Assembly: GCA_023139045.1 (NCBI GenBank)
Contig: JAGLOJ010000082.1
Span: 25,868-89,867, forward strand
Source: Candidatus Sabulitectum sp.
GTDB lineage: Bacteria > Fermentibacterota > Fermentibacteria > Fermentibacterales > JCC-6
Direction of reading: 5' to 3'
Length of the DNA stretch: 64,000 bases
The notes beneath the pieces were generated by a model. It saw only the letters and a list, made by a program, of their open reading frames with translations, had not been told where the DNA came from and ran no database searches. This document shows positions 24,476-33,811 of this stretch, one piece after another (position 1 is the stretch's first letter; every line of letters begins with the position of its first letter). The position numbers were made by a program, and so were the translations under genes.

Positions 24476-26258
24476 CCGCTTGGCTATGGTGCTGTTACAG
24501 TCAGGTCTTGTCGAACAGGAGGATGTCAACAGGATCGCCGGCGAGTGGGGTCCGGGTGAAACGACTCTTGCAGAGGCTCTTGTTCTCGGTGGGCAGGTAA
24601 CAGAGGAACTGATCACTGAATTTCTTGCAGAGATCTACGGCATCGACCCGATTTACCTCAACGAAACGGGGCTCGACTCCAGGAATGCCGGAATGCTCAA
24701 TGAATCGTTTGCCAGAGAGAACCTTGTTGTTCCGGTGAAAGTTGAGGAAAAAGCACTGTTCGCCGCCATGGCAGATCCTGCAAATCTTTATGTGATAGAT
24801 GAGATCAAGTTCGCTACCGGCATGGAGGTTGTGATTTATGCTTCTGCCCCATCAGCTGTAAGAAGGGCACTTGACGATATTTACGGACAGATTGATGCTC
24901 TGGTCACTGTTGATGAAACTCTTGATGACTATGATGAGGCTGAGGATTTTCTTGAGGAGGTCTCCAGTCTTGAGGGCGATGAATCCGACGAGGATTTCGA
25001 TTTAGAGGATGATCTGGGTGGAGAGTCTGATGCACCGGTAATAAAATTCGTTGATGGAATGATAGCAAGGGCAGTGCGCACAGAGGTTTCCGATATTCAC
25101 ATTGAGCCTTACGAGAAACATCTCAGGATCAGATTCAGGCGTGACGGCATCTGTTCCGAGATGTACAGGATTAATCCCAAGATGCAGAATCCTATTCTCT
25201 CCAGGCTCAAGATCATGTCCGGTATGAATATTGCAGATCGCAGACGCACCCAGGACGGTAGAATTAAGGCCAGGGTGGATGGCCGGATAATCGATTTCCG
25301 TGTAAACTCTGTTCCTGCAATTGATGGTGAAAAGATTGTGCTTCGTATTCTCGACAGGGGAAACCTGCAGCTTGATCTCAGAGAACTCGGGTTTCCCGAG
25401 GACGCCTTGAAAACCTTTCTGGCCGGGGTTAACTCCCCCTTTGGCATTGTTCTTGTCACAGGACCTACAGGCAGCGGCAAAACCACGACGCTGTACTCAG
25501 CCCTGAGTTCTCTCAACACTCCTGCGGTTAATATTCATACTGCCGAAGATCCGGTGGAGTACAACATTGATGGTCTTGTTCAAACGCAGATTGATTTCTC
25601 GATGGGTTACGATTTTGCTGCTGCTTTAAAGGCGATATTAAGACAAGATCCCAATATTATAATGGTGGGTGAGATTAGAGATTATGAGACCGCTTCAATA
25701 GCGATTAAGGCGGCCTTGACAGGGCAGCTGGTTTTCTCCACAATACATACAAATGATGCTCCTGGCACGATCAACAGGCTTGTTGATATTGGAATCAAGC
25801 CTTTCCTTGTTTCCAGCGCCATACGAACTATAATGGCTCAAAGGCTTGTAAAGACAATTTGCAAGAGGTGCAGTGAGCCGTATACATGGTCTGATGCTGA
25901 GATCAGGGAGGTTGGCATCGATCCTGCAGAGATGTCTGGAATAAAGACCAGGCGAGGTGCCGGGTGCAGCAGGTGCGGCGATTCGGGGACTAAAGGCAGA
26001 ATGGGTATCTACGAAGTGCTTTCGCTGAACAGAGAACTGAAGCAGGCTGTGATAAACCGTGTTTCATCAACAGAGTTGAGATTGCTTGCAGTAAAGAATG
26101 GAATGCGTACATTGAGGATGGATGCTGTGACAAAATTCAAAAACGGTTTGATCACACTTGAGGAAGTTGCAAGAGTGACCGCTGATGATGAGGATGATGT
26201 GAAGATTGCCGCTATGAATTGCAAATTGGAGAGACAGATAAATTCTATTTCGTCGTAG
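24468..26258 (+). CDS. pilB: type IV pilus assembly ATPase PilB (copy 2)
   Basis: Walker A GPTGSGKTTTLYSAL; Walker B IIMVGEIRDYET; CKRC...CSRC; overlaps copy 1 by 8 nt. Confidence 0.92.
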   Translation: MYNRLAMVLLQSGLVEQEDVNRIAGEWGPGETTLAEALVLGGQVTEELITEFLAEIYGIDPIYLNETGLDSRNAGMLNESFARENLVVPVKVEEKALFAAMADPANLYVIDEIKFATGMEVVIYASAPSAVRRALDDIYGQIDALVTVDETLDDYDEAEDFLEEVSSLEGDESDEDFDLEDDLGGESDAPVIKFVDGMIARAVRTEVSDIHIEPYEKHLRIRFRRDGICSEMYRINPKMQNPILSRLKIMSGMNIADRRRTQDGRIKARVDGRIIDFRVNSVPAIDGEKIVLRILDRGNLQLDLRELGFPEDALKTFLAGVNSPFGIVLVTGPTGSGKTTTLYSALSSLNTPAVNIHTAEDPVEYNIDGLVQTQIDFSMGYDFAAALKAILRQDPNIIMVGEIRDYETASIAIKAALTGQLVFSTIHTNDAPGTINRLVDIGIKPFLVSSAIRTIMAQRLVKTICKRCSEPYTWSDAEIREVGIDPAEMSGIKTRRGAGCSRCGDSGTKGRMGIYEVLSLNRELKQAVINRVSSTELRLLAVKNGMRTLRMDAVTKFKNGLITLEEVARVTADDEDDVKIAAMNCKLERQINSISS

Positions 26259-26293
26259 TTATTCCGGGGCGCAGCCCCACAAAGGAGGGTAGT

Positions 26294-27364
26294 ATGAACA
26301 TTAAAACGCTCCTGAAGGAAATGATGGAGAGAAGAGCCACAGATCTTCATCTTACCGTCGGTGCTCCCCCAACCATCAGGATTGATGGGGATCTTACAAG
26401 AATGGAGTATGATCCTCTGACCCCGAACGAGACCCAGTCACTTGTCTACAGTCTTCTGAAAGACGATCAGAAGAAGCGTTTCGAGCTGGACAAGGAACTG
26501 GATTTTGCATTTGGTATCAAGGGCCTTTCAAGGTTCCGGGCCAATGTATTTACACAGCGGGGATGCGTCGCCTGCGCCATCAGAGTTATTCCATACGAAA
26601 TTATGGGTTTTGATGAGCTGGGGCTTCCCGATGTTATCGCTACCCTTGCAGACAAGAGGCAGGGGTTGATTCTGGTTACAGGCCCAACGGGGTGCGGAAA
26701 GTCCACTACACTGGCTTCGATTATCAGAAAAGTGAACGGCAGCCGTCGTTGTCATATTATTACAATTGAGGATCCAATTGAGTATGTGCATCACCACGAT
26801 AAGGGTATTGTGAATCAGCGGGAAATCGGCAGTGACACCCAGACATTCGGAATGGCTCTAAAATATCTTCTTCGCCAGGATCCTGATGTTGCCCTGATCG
26901 GTGAGATGCGTGATCAGGAAACCATGGGAGTAGCACTGAATATTGCTGAAACAGGTCACCTTACACTGGCCACCCTGCACACCAATTCAACCTATGAATC
27001 AATCAACAGGATTGTTGATACATTTCCTGCGGCAAGTCAGGCACAGGTACGCAGTCAGCTTTCGTTTGTTTTGCTGGGGGTGCTTACCCAGCAGCTCATA
27101 CCCCGTCAAAGGGGTGTTGGACGGGCTCTTGCAGCAGAAGTGCTTATATGTACGCCTGCAGTGAAAGCTTGCATCAGAGATGATAAGCTCCATCAGATTT
27201 ACGGTATGATGCAGGCCGGGCACAAGTTTGGAATGCAGACTATGAATCAGTCTCTTTACAAGCTATACTACAACAGAGATATCTCAAAGGAATCTGCTCT
27301 GGAGCGATCTGTGAATCCCATTGAACTTGAGCAGATGATGGTGACAGGAAGAGATATTTTATAA
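26294..27364 (+). CDS. pilT: type IV pilus twitching ATPase PilT
   Basis: MNIKTLLKEMMERRATDLHLTVGAPPTIRIDG; GPTGCGKSTTLASII; ALIGEMRDQET; ATG at 26294 preceded by AAAGGAGGG. Confidence 0.93.
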   Translation: MNIKTLLKEMMERRATDLHLTVGAPPTIRIDGDLTRMEYDPLTPNETQSLVYSLLKDDQKKRFELDKELDFAFGIKGLSRFRANVFTQRGCVACAIRVIPYEIMGFDELGLPDVIATLADKRQGLILVTGPTGCGKSTTLASIIRKVNGSRRCHIITIEDPIEYVHHHDKGIVNQREIGSDTQTFGMALKYLLRQDPDVALIGEMRDQETMGVALNIAETGHLTLATLHTNSTYESINRIVDTFPAASQAQVRSQLSFVLLGVLTQQLIPRQRGVGRALAAEVLICTPAVKACIRDDKLHQIYGMMQAGHKFGMQTMNQSLYKLYYNRDISKESALERSVNPIELEQMMVTGRDIL

Positions 27365-27374
27365 GGGGGGATCT

Positions 27375-28580
27375 ATGGGCGAATTTCAATGGACGGGAAC
27401 AAACCGGCAAGGGCGGACCTTGAATGGAACCATGGAGGCAAAGTCCCGTGGTGAGGTTAAGGAACTCCTGGAATCCCGGGGGGTTGCGGTTACCAATATC
27501 AAGGGTGGCTTTGATATGTCGACCTTTGGAGTTATCGGCTCCGGAGTCAAAGGCAAGGAGCTTGCCACATTTACCAGGCAGTTCAGCGTTATGATTAATG
27601 CCGGTCTTCCCCTGGTGGGTTGTCTGCAGATCCTTGGACGGCAGCAGGAGAACAAGGTTTTCAAGAACATGATTATTGAGGTTACAAATGATGTGGAAAA
27701 GGGAGGCACCCTGGCTGAATCCCTTGGCAAGCACAAAAAAGTGTTCAGTGAGCTTTTTGTGAACATGGTTGCTGCCGGTGAGCAGGGTGGTATTCTTGAT
27801 ACCATTCTTGCCCGACTTGCCGACTATCTTGAAGATGCGGCATCTCTCCAATCCAAGATCAAGAGTGCCATGATGTATCCGCTTGTGGTATTTTGTGTTG
27901 TTATTGTGGCAACACTGGCTATGCTTCTTTTCGTCATCCCGATTTTCCAGAAGATGTTTGATGATATGGGTGGTGAGCTTCCGCAAATGACCCAGGTCGT
28001 TGTAGACATGTCTGAATTTGTACAGCATTATATCGTATTCATATTGCTTGGTATGGGTACTATTATTTTTGCATACAACGCTTACTACAAGACGAAAAGC
28101 GGTGAGAGGGTGATTGATACAATTAAGTTGTCGCTTCCTGTTTTTGGACCGATCAACAGAAAAATGTCAATTGCAAGGTTTACAAGAACCCTTGGAACAT
28201 TGACAGCATCCGGTGTTGCCATTCTTGACGGACTGAACATCACAGCTAAAACTGCAGGCAACAGAGTTATCAGCGATGCTATCATGAAAGCCAGAGTGAG
28301 TATCTCGGGTGGAGAGAACATTGCCGGCCCCCTGGAAGCATCAGGCGTGTTTCCAACCATGGTTACTCAGATGATTGCCGTGGGTGAGGAAACAGGCGGG
28401 TTGGACGAGATGCTTGTAAAAGTGGCAGACTTCTATGATGAAGAGGTTAATGTTCTGGTGGATGGTATGGCCTCAACAATCGAGCCCCTCATGATTGTGT
28501 TCATGGGTGGATTCGTGGGTTTCCTGGTTATTGCCATGTACCTGCCCATATTCGATATGATCCAGCAGGTCGGTGGTTAA
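27375..28580 (+). CDS. pilC: type IV pilus inner-membrane platform protein PilC
   Basis: Two T2SSF domains, FTRQFSVMINAGLPLVGCL, VAAGEQGG, IAVGEETGGLDEML. Confidence 0.93.
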   Translation: MGEFQWTGTNRQGRTLNGTMEAKSRGEVKELLESRGVAVTNIKGGFDMSTFGVIGSGVKGKELATFTRQFSVMINAGLPLVGCLQILGRQQENKVFKNMIIEVTNDVEKGGTLAESLGKHKKVFSELFVNMVAAGEQGGILDTILARLADYLEDAASLQSKIKSAMMYPLVVFCVVIVATLAMLLFVIPIFQKMFDDMGGELPQMTQVVVDMSEFVQHYIVFILLGMGTIIFAYNAYYKTKSGERVIDTIKLSLPVFGPINRKMSIARFTRTLGTLTASGVAILDGLNITAKTAGNRVISDAIMKARVSISGGENIAGPLEASGVFPTMVTQMIAVGEETGGLDEMLVKVADFYDEEVNVLVDGMASTIEPLMIVFMGGFVGFLVIAMYLPIFDMIQQVGG

Positions 28581-30201
28581 TACGAACCAATACATGGTTA
28601 TCAGTGGAAGGCGCCGTACCTGGCTTCAGGTGGGGCGCCTTTCCGTTCTGGGAATTCTTACCCTCTCTGGAATCTTCGCAATGAATCAGGGCGATCTGAC
28701 CGTTGTGTATATTGTTGTGGCTGCCACAGCGCTTCTTACTGCGCTGATTACAGCAATGATTATGAAGCGGAATCCCGGAAGCAGTAAACCCTACTGGTTC
28801 CTGCTTTTTGTTGATTCACTTCTTCTTAGTACAATAATTTATGTCAGCGGTGGAGTAGACGGACCATTCACTCCGTTTCTTGTTGTGCATGTTCTTGCCT
28901 ACGGTTTCTATCTGGGTGTCTCAGGCGGGCTCTCTGCTGCTGCTGCCAATGTTCTTCTGGCAACCGGTTTCTCCATCATTGCCCTCAATGTACCGGGACC
29001 CAAGACAACCCTCAGCCCCCTTCTGGCAACACTGATTCAGACCGGGCAGCTGAAGCTTTCAACAACCTACATCGCCCTGAGAATTTTTATCAACGGTCTT
29101 CTGCTTGTTGCCTCTGGAATCGCGTCCGGGATGCTTGCTCAATCAATCTACACAGAGAGCGGCCATCTTCAGAGGGTGCTGAGTAATCTGGCCGAACTCA
29201 GAGCAAGAAGCAGGCACATACTTGACAGTCTCCATGATGGCGTTGTAGTTGTGGATTCCAGGGGAGATCTTATCAGTATTAATCCGGCAGCAACAGGGCT
29301 TCTGGGAACAGATAAACCCATGCATAAATCACCGCTTGGCGAAATAGTAAGAAGCTTTCTGAAAGACAGAGATTTCCCACCGGGAATTGATATAGTGGTT
29401 GAAGAGAAAGTCATCGAATGCAGACTGAGCCATTACGGAAACACAGATGGAGCAATTATCATTCTCACAGATACAACTGAACTTCGCAACTACCAGGCTG
29501 CACTTGAGGAGCGTGACAAACTGTCTCTAATCGGCAGGCTCAGTGCCACCATGGCTCATGAGATAAGAAACCCCCTTGCTTCAATGAGTGGTGCTGCCCA
29601 GATTCTGGCCACTGGTAAACTTGACGGAGAAAAAGCAGAGAGAATGGCTTCACTGATCGAGAAGCAATCCGGGCGCGTATCAGAGCTTATCGAGGGCTAT
29701 CTTTCTCTTTCCCGGAGTACCTCAGACTTCCCATTCACGAGAATTGACATAAATGAAGTAGTAATGGACAGTGTTGAAAGCGCCATGCATGGTTTTGCCG
29801 GAGGAGTTTCACTGGAGGTTTGCAGGGCAGATGATAACCCTGTGGTATCAGGGAACAAAGTAAGACTGAGCCAGGTTCTGCTTAACCTGATGAGAAATTC
29901 CGTTGAAGCCCTCAGCAATGTATCAGAGCCTGTGATATCAATTGAAACCTCCCTTGAAAACAACGGCAAATTTGTGTGTATTACAGTTAAAGATAACGGT
30001 CCTGGAATACCTGAGGATTTCGTACAGAAAATATGGAAGCCATTCAAAACATCAAGAGAAGAGGGAACCGGGCTGGGGCTGTATGTTGTCAGGAAGATTA
30101 TAAGTGAGCACAGCGGCACTGTTGAAGCAGAGAGCACAGTCGGCAGTGGAGCCCTGTTCAGAATAAAGCTTCCCGTGGCAGGAGAGGATATTAATGGATA
30201 A
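28573..30201 (+). CDS. pilS: sensor histidine kinase PilS-like
   Basis: N-terminal TM region, PAS-like segment, H-box MAHEIRNPLASMSGAAQIL, HATPase N/G boxes. Confidence 0.88.
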   Translation: MVNTNQYMVISGRRRTWLQVGRLSVLGILTLSGIFAMNQGDLTVVYIVVAATALLTALITAMIMKRNPGSSKPYWFLLFVDSLLLSTIIYVSGGVDGPFTPFLVVHVLAYGFYLGVSGGLSAAAANVLLATGFSIIALNVPGPKTTLSPLLATLIQTGQLKLSTTYIALRIFINGLLLVASGIASGMLAQSIYTESGHLQRVLSNLAELRARSRHILDSLHDGVVVVDSRGDLISINPAATGLLGTDKPMHKSPLGEIVRSFLKDRDFPPGIDIVVEEKVIECRLSHYGNTDGAIIILTDTTELRNYQAALEERDKLSLIGRLSATMAHEIRNPLASMSGAAQILATGKLDGEKAERMASLIEKQSGRVSELIEGYLSLSRSTSDFPFTRIDINEVVMDSVESAMHGFAGGVSLEVCRADDNPVVSGNKVRLSQVLLNLMRNSVEALSNVSEPVISIETSLENNGKFVCITVKDNGPGIPEDFVQKIWKPFKTSREEGTGLGLYVVRKIISEHSGTVEAESTVGSGALFRIKLPVAGEDING

Positions 30202-31579
30202 GAAGAAGCTTTCAATACTGCTTGTGGATGATGAAGAGTCCATGGTTGAATGGCTTAGTATTCTGCTGGAGCAGGATGGTTACAAAGTGAACAGCTTTTC
30301 TCACCCGGAAGCGGCACTCAAGTGGAGCGAGCAGAATCAGGTTCATGTGCTGATCTCAGACATAAAGATGCCTGCAATGAGTGGGTTGGAGCTTTTTGCA
30401 AAGGTGAGAGAGATCCATCCCCATATGGCTGGAATCTTCATGACTGCCTTTTCCAGTGTGGATACAGCAGTAAAAGCTGTAAGACAGGGTGCTTCCGACT
30501 ACCTTCTAAAACCATTCAAGACCGGGCAGATGCTGGCTGCAATTGAAAAAGCGGTGCGTGAGAAGAAAATCACAGCCGAGAACAGGGCACTTAAACAGAA
30601 ACTCAGCAAAGAGTACAACTTCCAGGGAATTATCGGGCGTTCACAGCCGATCATCAAGCTTCTTGAAATGGTCAGGAAGGTTGCAGATCAGCCCAGCACT
30701 GTTCTCATATCAGGTGAGAGTGGTACCGGTAAGGAACTCATCGCAAAGGCAATCCACAACAACAGTATCAGAAGAGATGATCCCTTCATTGGAATCAACT
30801 GCGGCAGCCTTTCTCCGAACCTTCTGGAGAGCGAACTGTTCGGCCACAGGAAAGGCTCTTTCACCGGCGCATACAGAGACAAAGAAGGGTTGATGATTGC
30901 ATCAGGCAGAGGTACACTCTTTCTGGATGAGATCGGTGAGTTGAACAAAGATCTCCAGGTGAAACTTCTCAGGGCAATCCAGGAGAGGCAGGTACGTCCT
31001 GTTGGAGATACAGCAACCAGACCTTTCAGAGGCAGGCTGATCTGTGCGTCCAACAGAGACCTCGAGGAAATGGTTCAGGAAGGCACTTTTCGTAATGATC
31101 TGTTCTACAGGCTCAATGTTCTTCCACTGCATGTGCCTCCACTCCGTGAGCGCAGAGAGGATATCCCGCTGCTTGTAAAGCACTTCCTCGAGAATGGAAA
31201 CTATCCGGGCAAAGAGTTTTCAGTGGAATCTCTGGAAGTTTTTACTGAATACAACTGGCCGGGTAATGTAAGAGAGCTGCAGAACATCGTTGAAAGAGTC
31301 TGCGTTTTGTCCAGTACCAGCACAGTGCAGGTCGCTGAACTTCCCGGCTGCCTGATGAATAAGGCCGAAAAAGGTATTTCTTCAGTCTACTCTGCCGGGA
31401 TAGCAGCGCCAGGGCAGGAACCGGTACTTCCCACCCTTTCTGAGATTGAAAAAGCATGGACATACTACATTCTTGAAAAAAAGGCCGGTGGAGAGAAAAG
31501 AGCCGCTTCAAAAATTCTCGGCATCAATGAGGCAACTCTTCACCGCCGTTTGCAGAGATACAAAACAGAGGATGAGTGA
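30194..31579 (+). CDS. pilR: sigma54-dependent response regulator PilR-like
   Basis: Receiver domain, AAA+ with GESGTGKELIAKAIH and ESELFGHRKGSFTGAY (GAFTGA-type loop), C-terminal Fis-like HTH. Confidence 0.92.
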   Translation: MDKKKLSILLVDDEESMVEWLSILLEQDGYKVNSFSHPEAALKWSEQNQVHVLISDIKMPAMSGLELFAKVREIHPHMAGIFMTAFSSVDTAVKAVRQGASDYLLKPFKTGQMLAAIEKAVREKKITAENRALKQKLSKEYNFQGIIGRSQPIIKLLEMVRKVADQPSTVLISGESGTGKELIAKAIHNNSIRRDDPFIGINCGSLSPNLLESELFGHRKGSFTGAYRDKEGLMIASGRGTLFLDEIGELNKDLQVKLLRAIQERQVRPVGDTATRPFRGRLICASNRDLEEMVQEGTFRNDLFYRLNVLPLHVPPLRERREDIPLLVKHFLENGNYPGKEFSVESLEVFTEYNWPGNVRELQNIVERVCVLSSTSTVQVAELPGCLMNKAEKGISSVYSAGIAAPGQEPVLPTLSEIEKAWTYYILEKKAGGEKRAASKILGINEATLHRRLQRYKTEDE

Positions 31580-31671
31580 TGACGTCTTGCAGAATGCCAC
31601 ACAATCATCTTTTCTCATGCAGCAGAGCTGGATTAGCTGTAACATTGCCAGATAATGATTGAAAAGTATTC

Positions 31672-31687
31672 TGGCATATATTATGCT
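31672..31687 (+). promoter_or_regulatory. sigma54 (-24/-12) promoter upstream of pilin
   Basis: TGGCATATATTATGCT: GG and GC dinucleotides in exact register with consensus TGGCACGNNNNTTGCW, 50 nt before pilin ATG, next to a PilR-like activator gene. Confidence 0.75.
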
Positions 31688-31737
31688 TCACTATGGAACA
31701 TGGATACTCAACCCCATTCTCTTGAAAGGAGAGAACG

Positions 31738-32115
31738 ATGAAAAAAGGTTTCACCCTTATTGAGCTGATGATCGTTGTGGTGATTATCGGCATCCTGGCG
31801 GCAATCGCCATACCAAAGTTTACGGATGTTGCCGATAGCGCCAAAAGAAACGCCTGTCGTGCCAACATGCGTTCACTGGCCACCCAGGAAATGATGTGGA
31901 TGGCTGACCACCAGACTCAGTACACCGCCTCTCTTACCGCCCTCGGATTCCCCGGCCTTAGCTGCCCCAGCGGTGGTGCTACTGGCGCTGACTACACTAT
32001 TTCCTCTGCCAATACCACTGCTGGAGAGATCTCTTACATAATTACCTGTCCGACAGAACCTTCATCGCATGGTAATATTAACAACGGTATGGCTTCATGG
32101 ACTGATTCCAACTAG
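31738..32115 (+). CDS. pilA: type IV pilin (major pilin candidate)
   Basis: MKKG^FTLIELMIVVVIIGILAAIAIPKF prepilin signal; RBS GAAAGGAGAG. Confidence 0.93.
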   Translation: MKKGFTLIELMIVVVIIGILAAIAIPKFTDVADSAKRNACRANMRSLATQEMMWMADHQTQYTASLTALGFPGLSCPSGGATGADYTISSANTTAGEISYIITCPTEPSSHGNINNGMASWTDSN

Positions 32116-32140
32116 TTTCCGGGAACCATGGTATGATGGA

Positions 32141-32175
32141 AGCGAGCCCTTGCGGGCTCGCTTCTTGTTTGGTTC
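32141..32175 (+). terminator. Rho-independent terminator after pilin
   Basis: AGCGAGCCC TTGC GGGCTCGCT followed by a T-rich tract. Confidence 0.75.
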
Positions 32176-32355
32176 TTTTCAGCTTTCCGCTGTAAAGCAA
32201 AAAATGCAAATGCGTATTGCAATGAAAATAGAGTTGATTATCTTCGCTGTGTTGTTTGATTTCCCTGCGGCTTTGCAGGAATACAGGATAGCTTCGCAAT
32301 GTCACAACATTCAATATGTAAAATAACACTGCCAATGAAGGGAGTTGAAAATTTC

Positions 32356-33810
32356 ATGGCGAACACACTGCTTGTAAACCCCCCATATTCCGTCAGTGAA
32401 CGTTACGGAAACGACATGAAAAAGTTCGGTGCGGTCAGTGAACCTCTCGGGCTTGCATACCTCGCAGCTGGTCTTGAAGAGCAGGGTTTTAAAGTAGAGA
32501 TTATTGATGCTCCGGCACAGGGAATCACTTGCAAAGGTATAGTCGAAGATCACATCAGTAAAGAGACAAATCTTATTGGAATAACATTCCTTACGCCGAT
32601 GTTCGACGCAGTGAAAAAATTAGCGAATAAAATAAAGGAATCCAACCCCGGTGTTAAGATAATCGTAGGGGGTCCTCATCCATCTGCATTGCCGGAAAGA
32701 ACGCTTGAGGAAATTGCATCAATAGATTTTGTCTGCATAGGCGAGGGAGAGAGAACGATAGTAGAGGTTGCCGAATACATGGCAGGAAAAAAAGAAATAG
32801 AAAATATTAAAGGGCTGGCTTACAGACACAGCAATGATATAAGGGTAAATGCAGCCAGACCAATCGAAAAAACGCTCGACTCTTTGCCTGTTCCCGCAAG
32901 GCATCTTCTTCCCATGAAACAGTATAACCTTACAGCTTCAAGAACCAGGGGTTCCGGGTTCTGTCCAACCATAATACTGGCAAGGGGCTGCCCTTTCAAT
33001 TGCCAATTTTGTTCTCATCCCTTTGGAAGAACGTTTCGTCATCATTCCGTAAAACGAATAATTAAAGAAATAAACGAACTCGTTGACAGGTATGACATAA
33101 AACAGGTTAATTTCGAAGCGGATACTTTAACAATCGATAAAAATTTCGTTCTTGAACTATGCCGTGCAATGATCGATCAGAGAATCGATATCTCCTGGAC
33201 ATGTGAAAGCAGAATGGATACAATCGACGAAGAAATGTTGCGAATCATGAAAGAAGCCGGCTGCTGGCAAATAAGTTACGGTGTAGAATCCGGTTCTCAG
33301 AGACTGTTGGATAGCATAATTAAAGGCGTAACAAAGGAAGCAATTATCGAGGCTTTCAGAATTACAAAAAAGGTTGGAATATCGATAAGAGGCTTTTTTA
33401 TGCTTGGATTGCCGACAGAAACAAAATATGAAAGCCTGCAGACGATTCATTTTGCAAACAAACTGAATCCCTTATGGGCTCAATTCACTGTTACAATTCC
33501 ATACCCGGGAACTCCAATGTTCGAACAACTTGATAAAGAGGGGCAAATACGGCATTACGATTGGACTGATTACAACACATGGGGTGGCTGGGCAGATAAA
33601 AAGCTGCCATATATTTCCGCCGGCAGGACAGAGGAAGAGATAAAGAAACTTCAGAAAAAAGCAATGAGAATGTTTTATATGCGGCCAAAGGCTTTCTTTG
33701 AACTGATTAGATCAATATCATCATACCAGGACGCAAGAAAACTGGTTAACGGGTTTATTGTTCTGATAAAGACAATTTTAGTAAAACCCGGAAAGATTAA
33801 ACAGGGGTAA
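32356..33810 (+). CDS. B12-binding-domain radical SAM protein
   Basis: N-terminal LLVNPPYS..., VGGPHPSALPE; radical SAM CPFNCQFC; start chosen at MANTLLVNPP with upstream GGAG. Confidence 0.88.
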   Translation: MANTLLVNPPYSVSERYGNDMKKFGAVSEPLGLAYLAAGLEEQGFKVEIIDAPAQGITCKGIVEDHISKETNLIGITFLTPMFDAVKKLANKIKESNPGVKIIVGGPHPSALPERTLEEIASIDFVCIGEGERTIVEVAEYMAGKKEIENIKGLAYRHSNDIRVNAARPIEKTLDSLPVPARHLLPMKQYNLTASRTRGSGFCPTIILARGCPFNCQFCSHPFGRTFRHHSVKRIIKEINELVDRYDIKQVNFEADTLTIDKNFVLELCRAMIDQRIDISWTCESRMDTIDEEMLRIMKEAGCWQISYGVESGSQRLLDSIIKGVTKEAIIEAFRITKKVGISIRGFFMLGLPTETKYESLQTIHFANKLNPLWAQFTVTIPYPGTPMFEQLDKEGQIRHYDWTDYNTWGGWADKKLPYISAGRTEEEIKKLQKKAMRMFYMRPKAFFELIRSISSYQDARKLVNGFIVLIKTILVKPGKIKQG

Positions 33811-33811
33811 C

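Noticed and set aside
27240-28028. 262-aa antisense ORF spanning pilT/pilC
   Set aside because: Opposite strand of well-supported pilT and pilC; no signal or domain features
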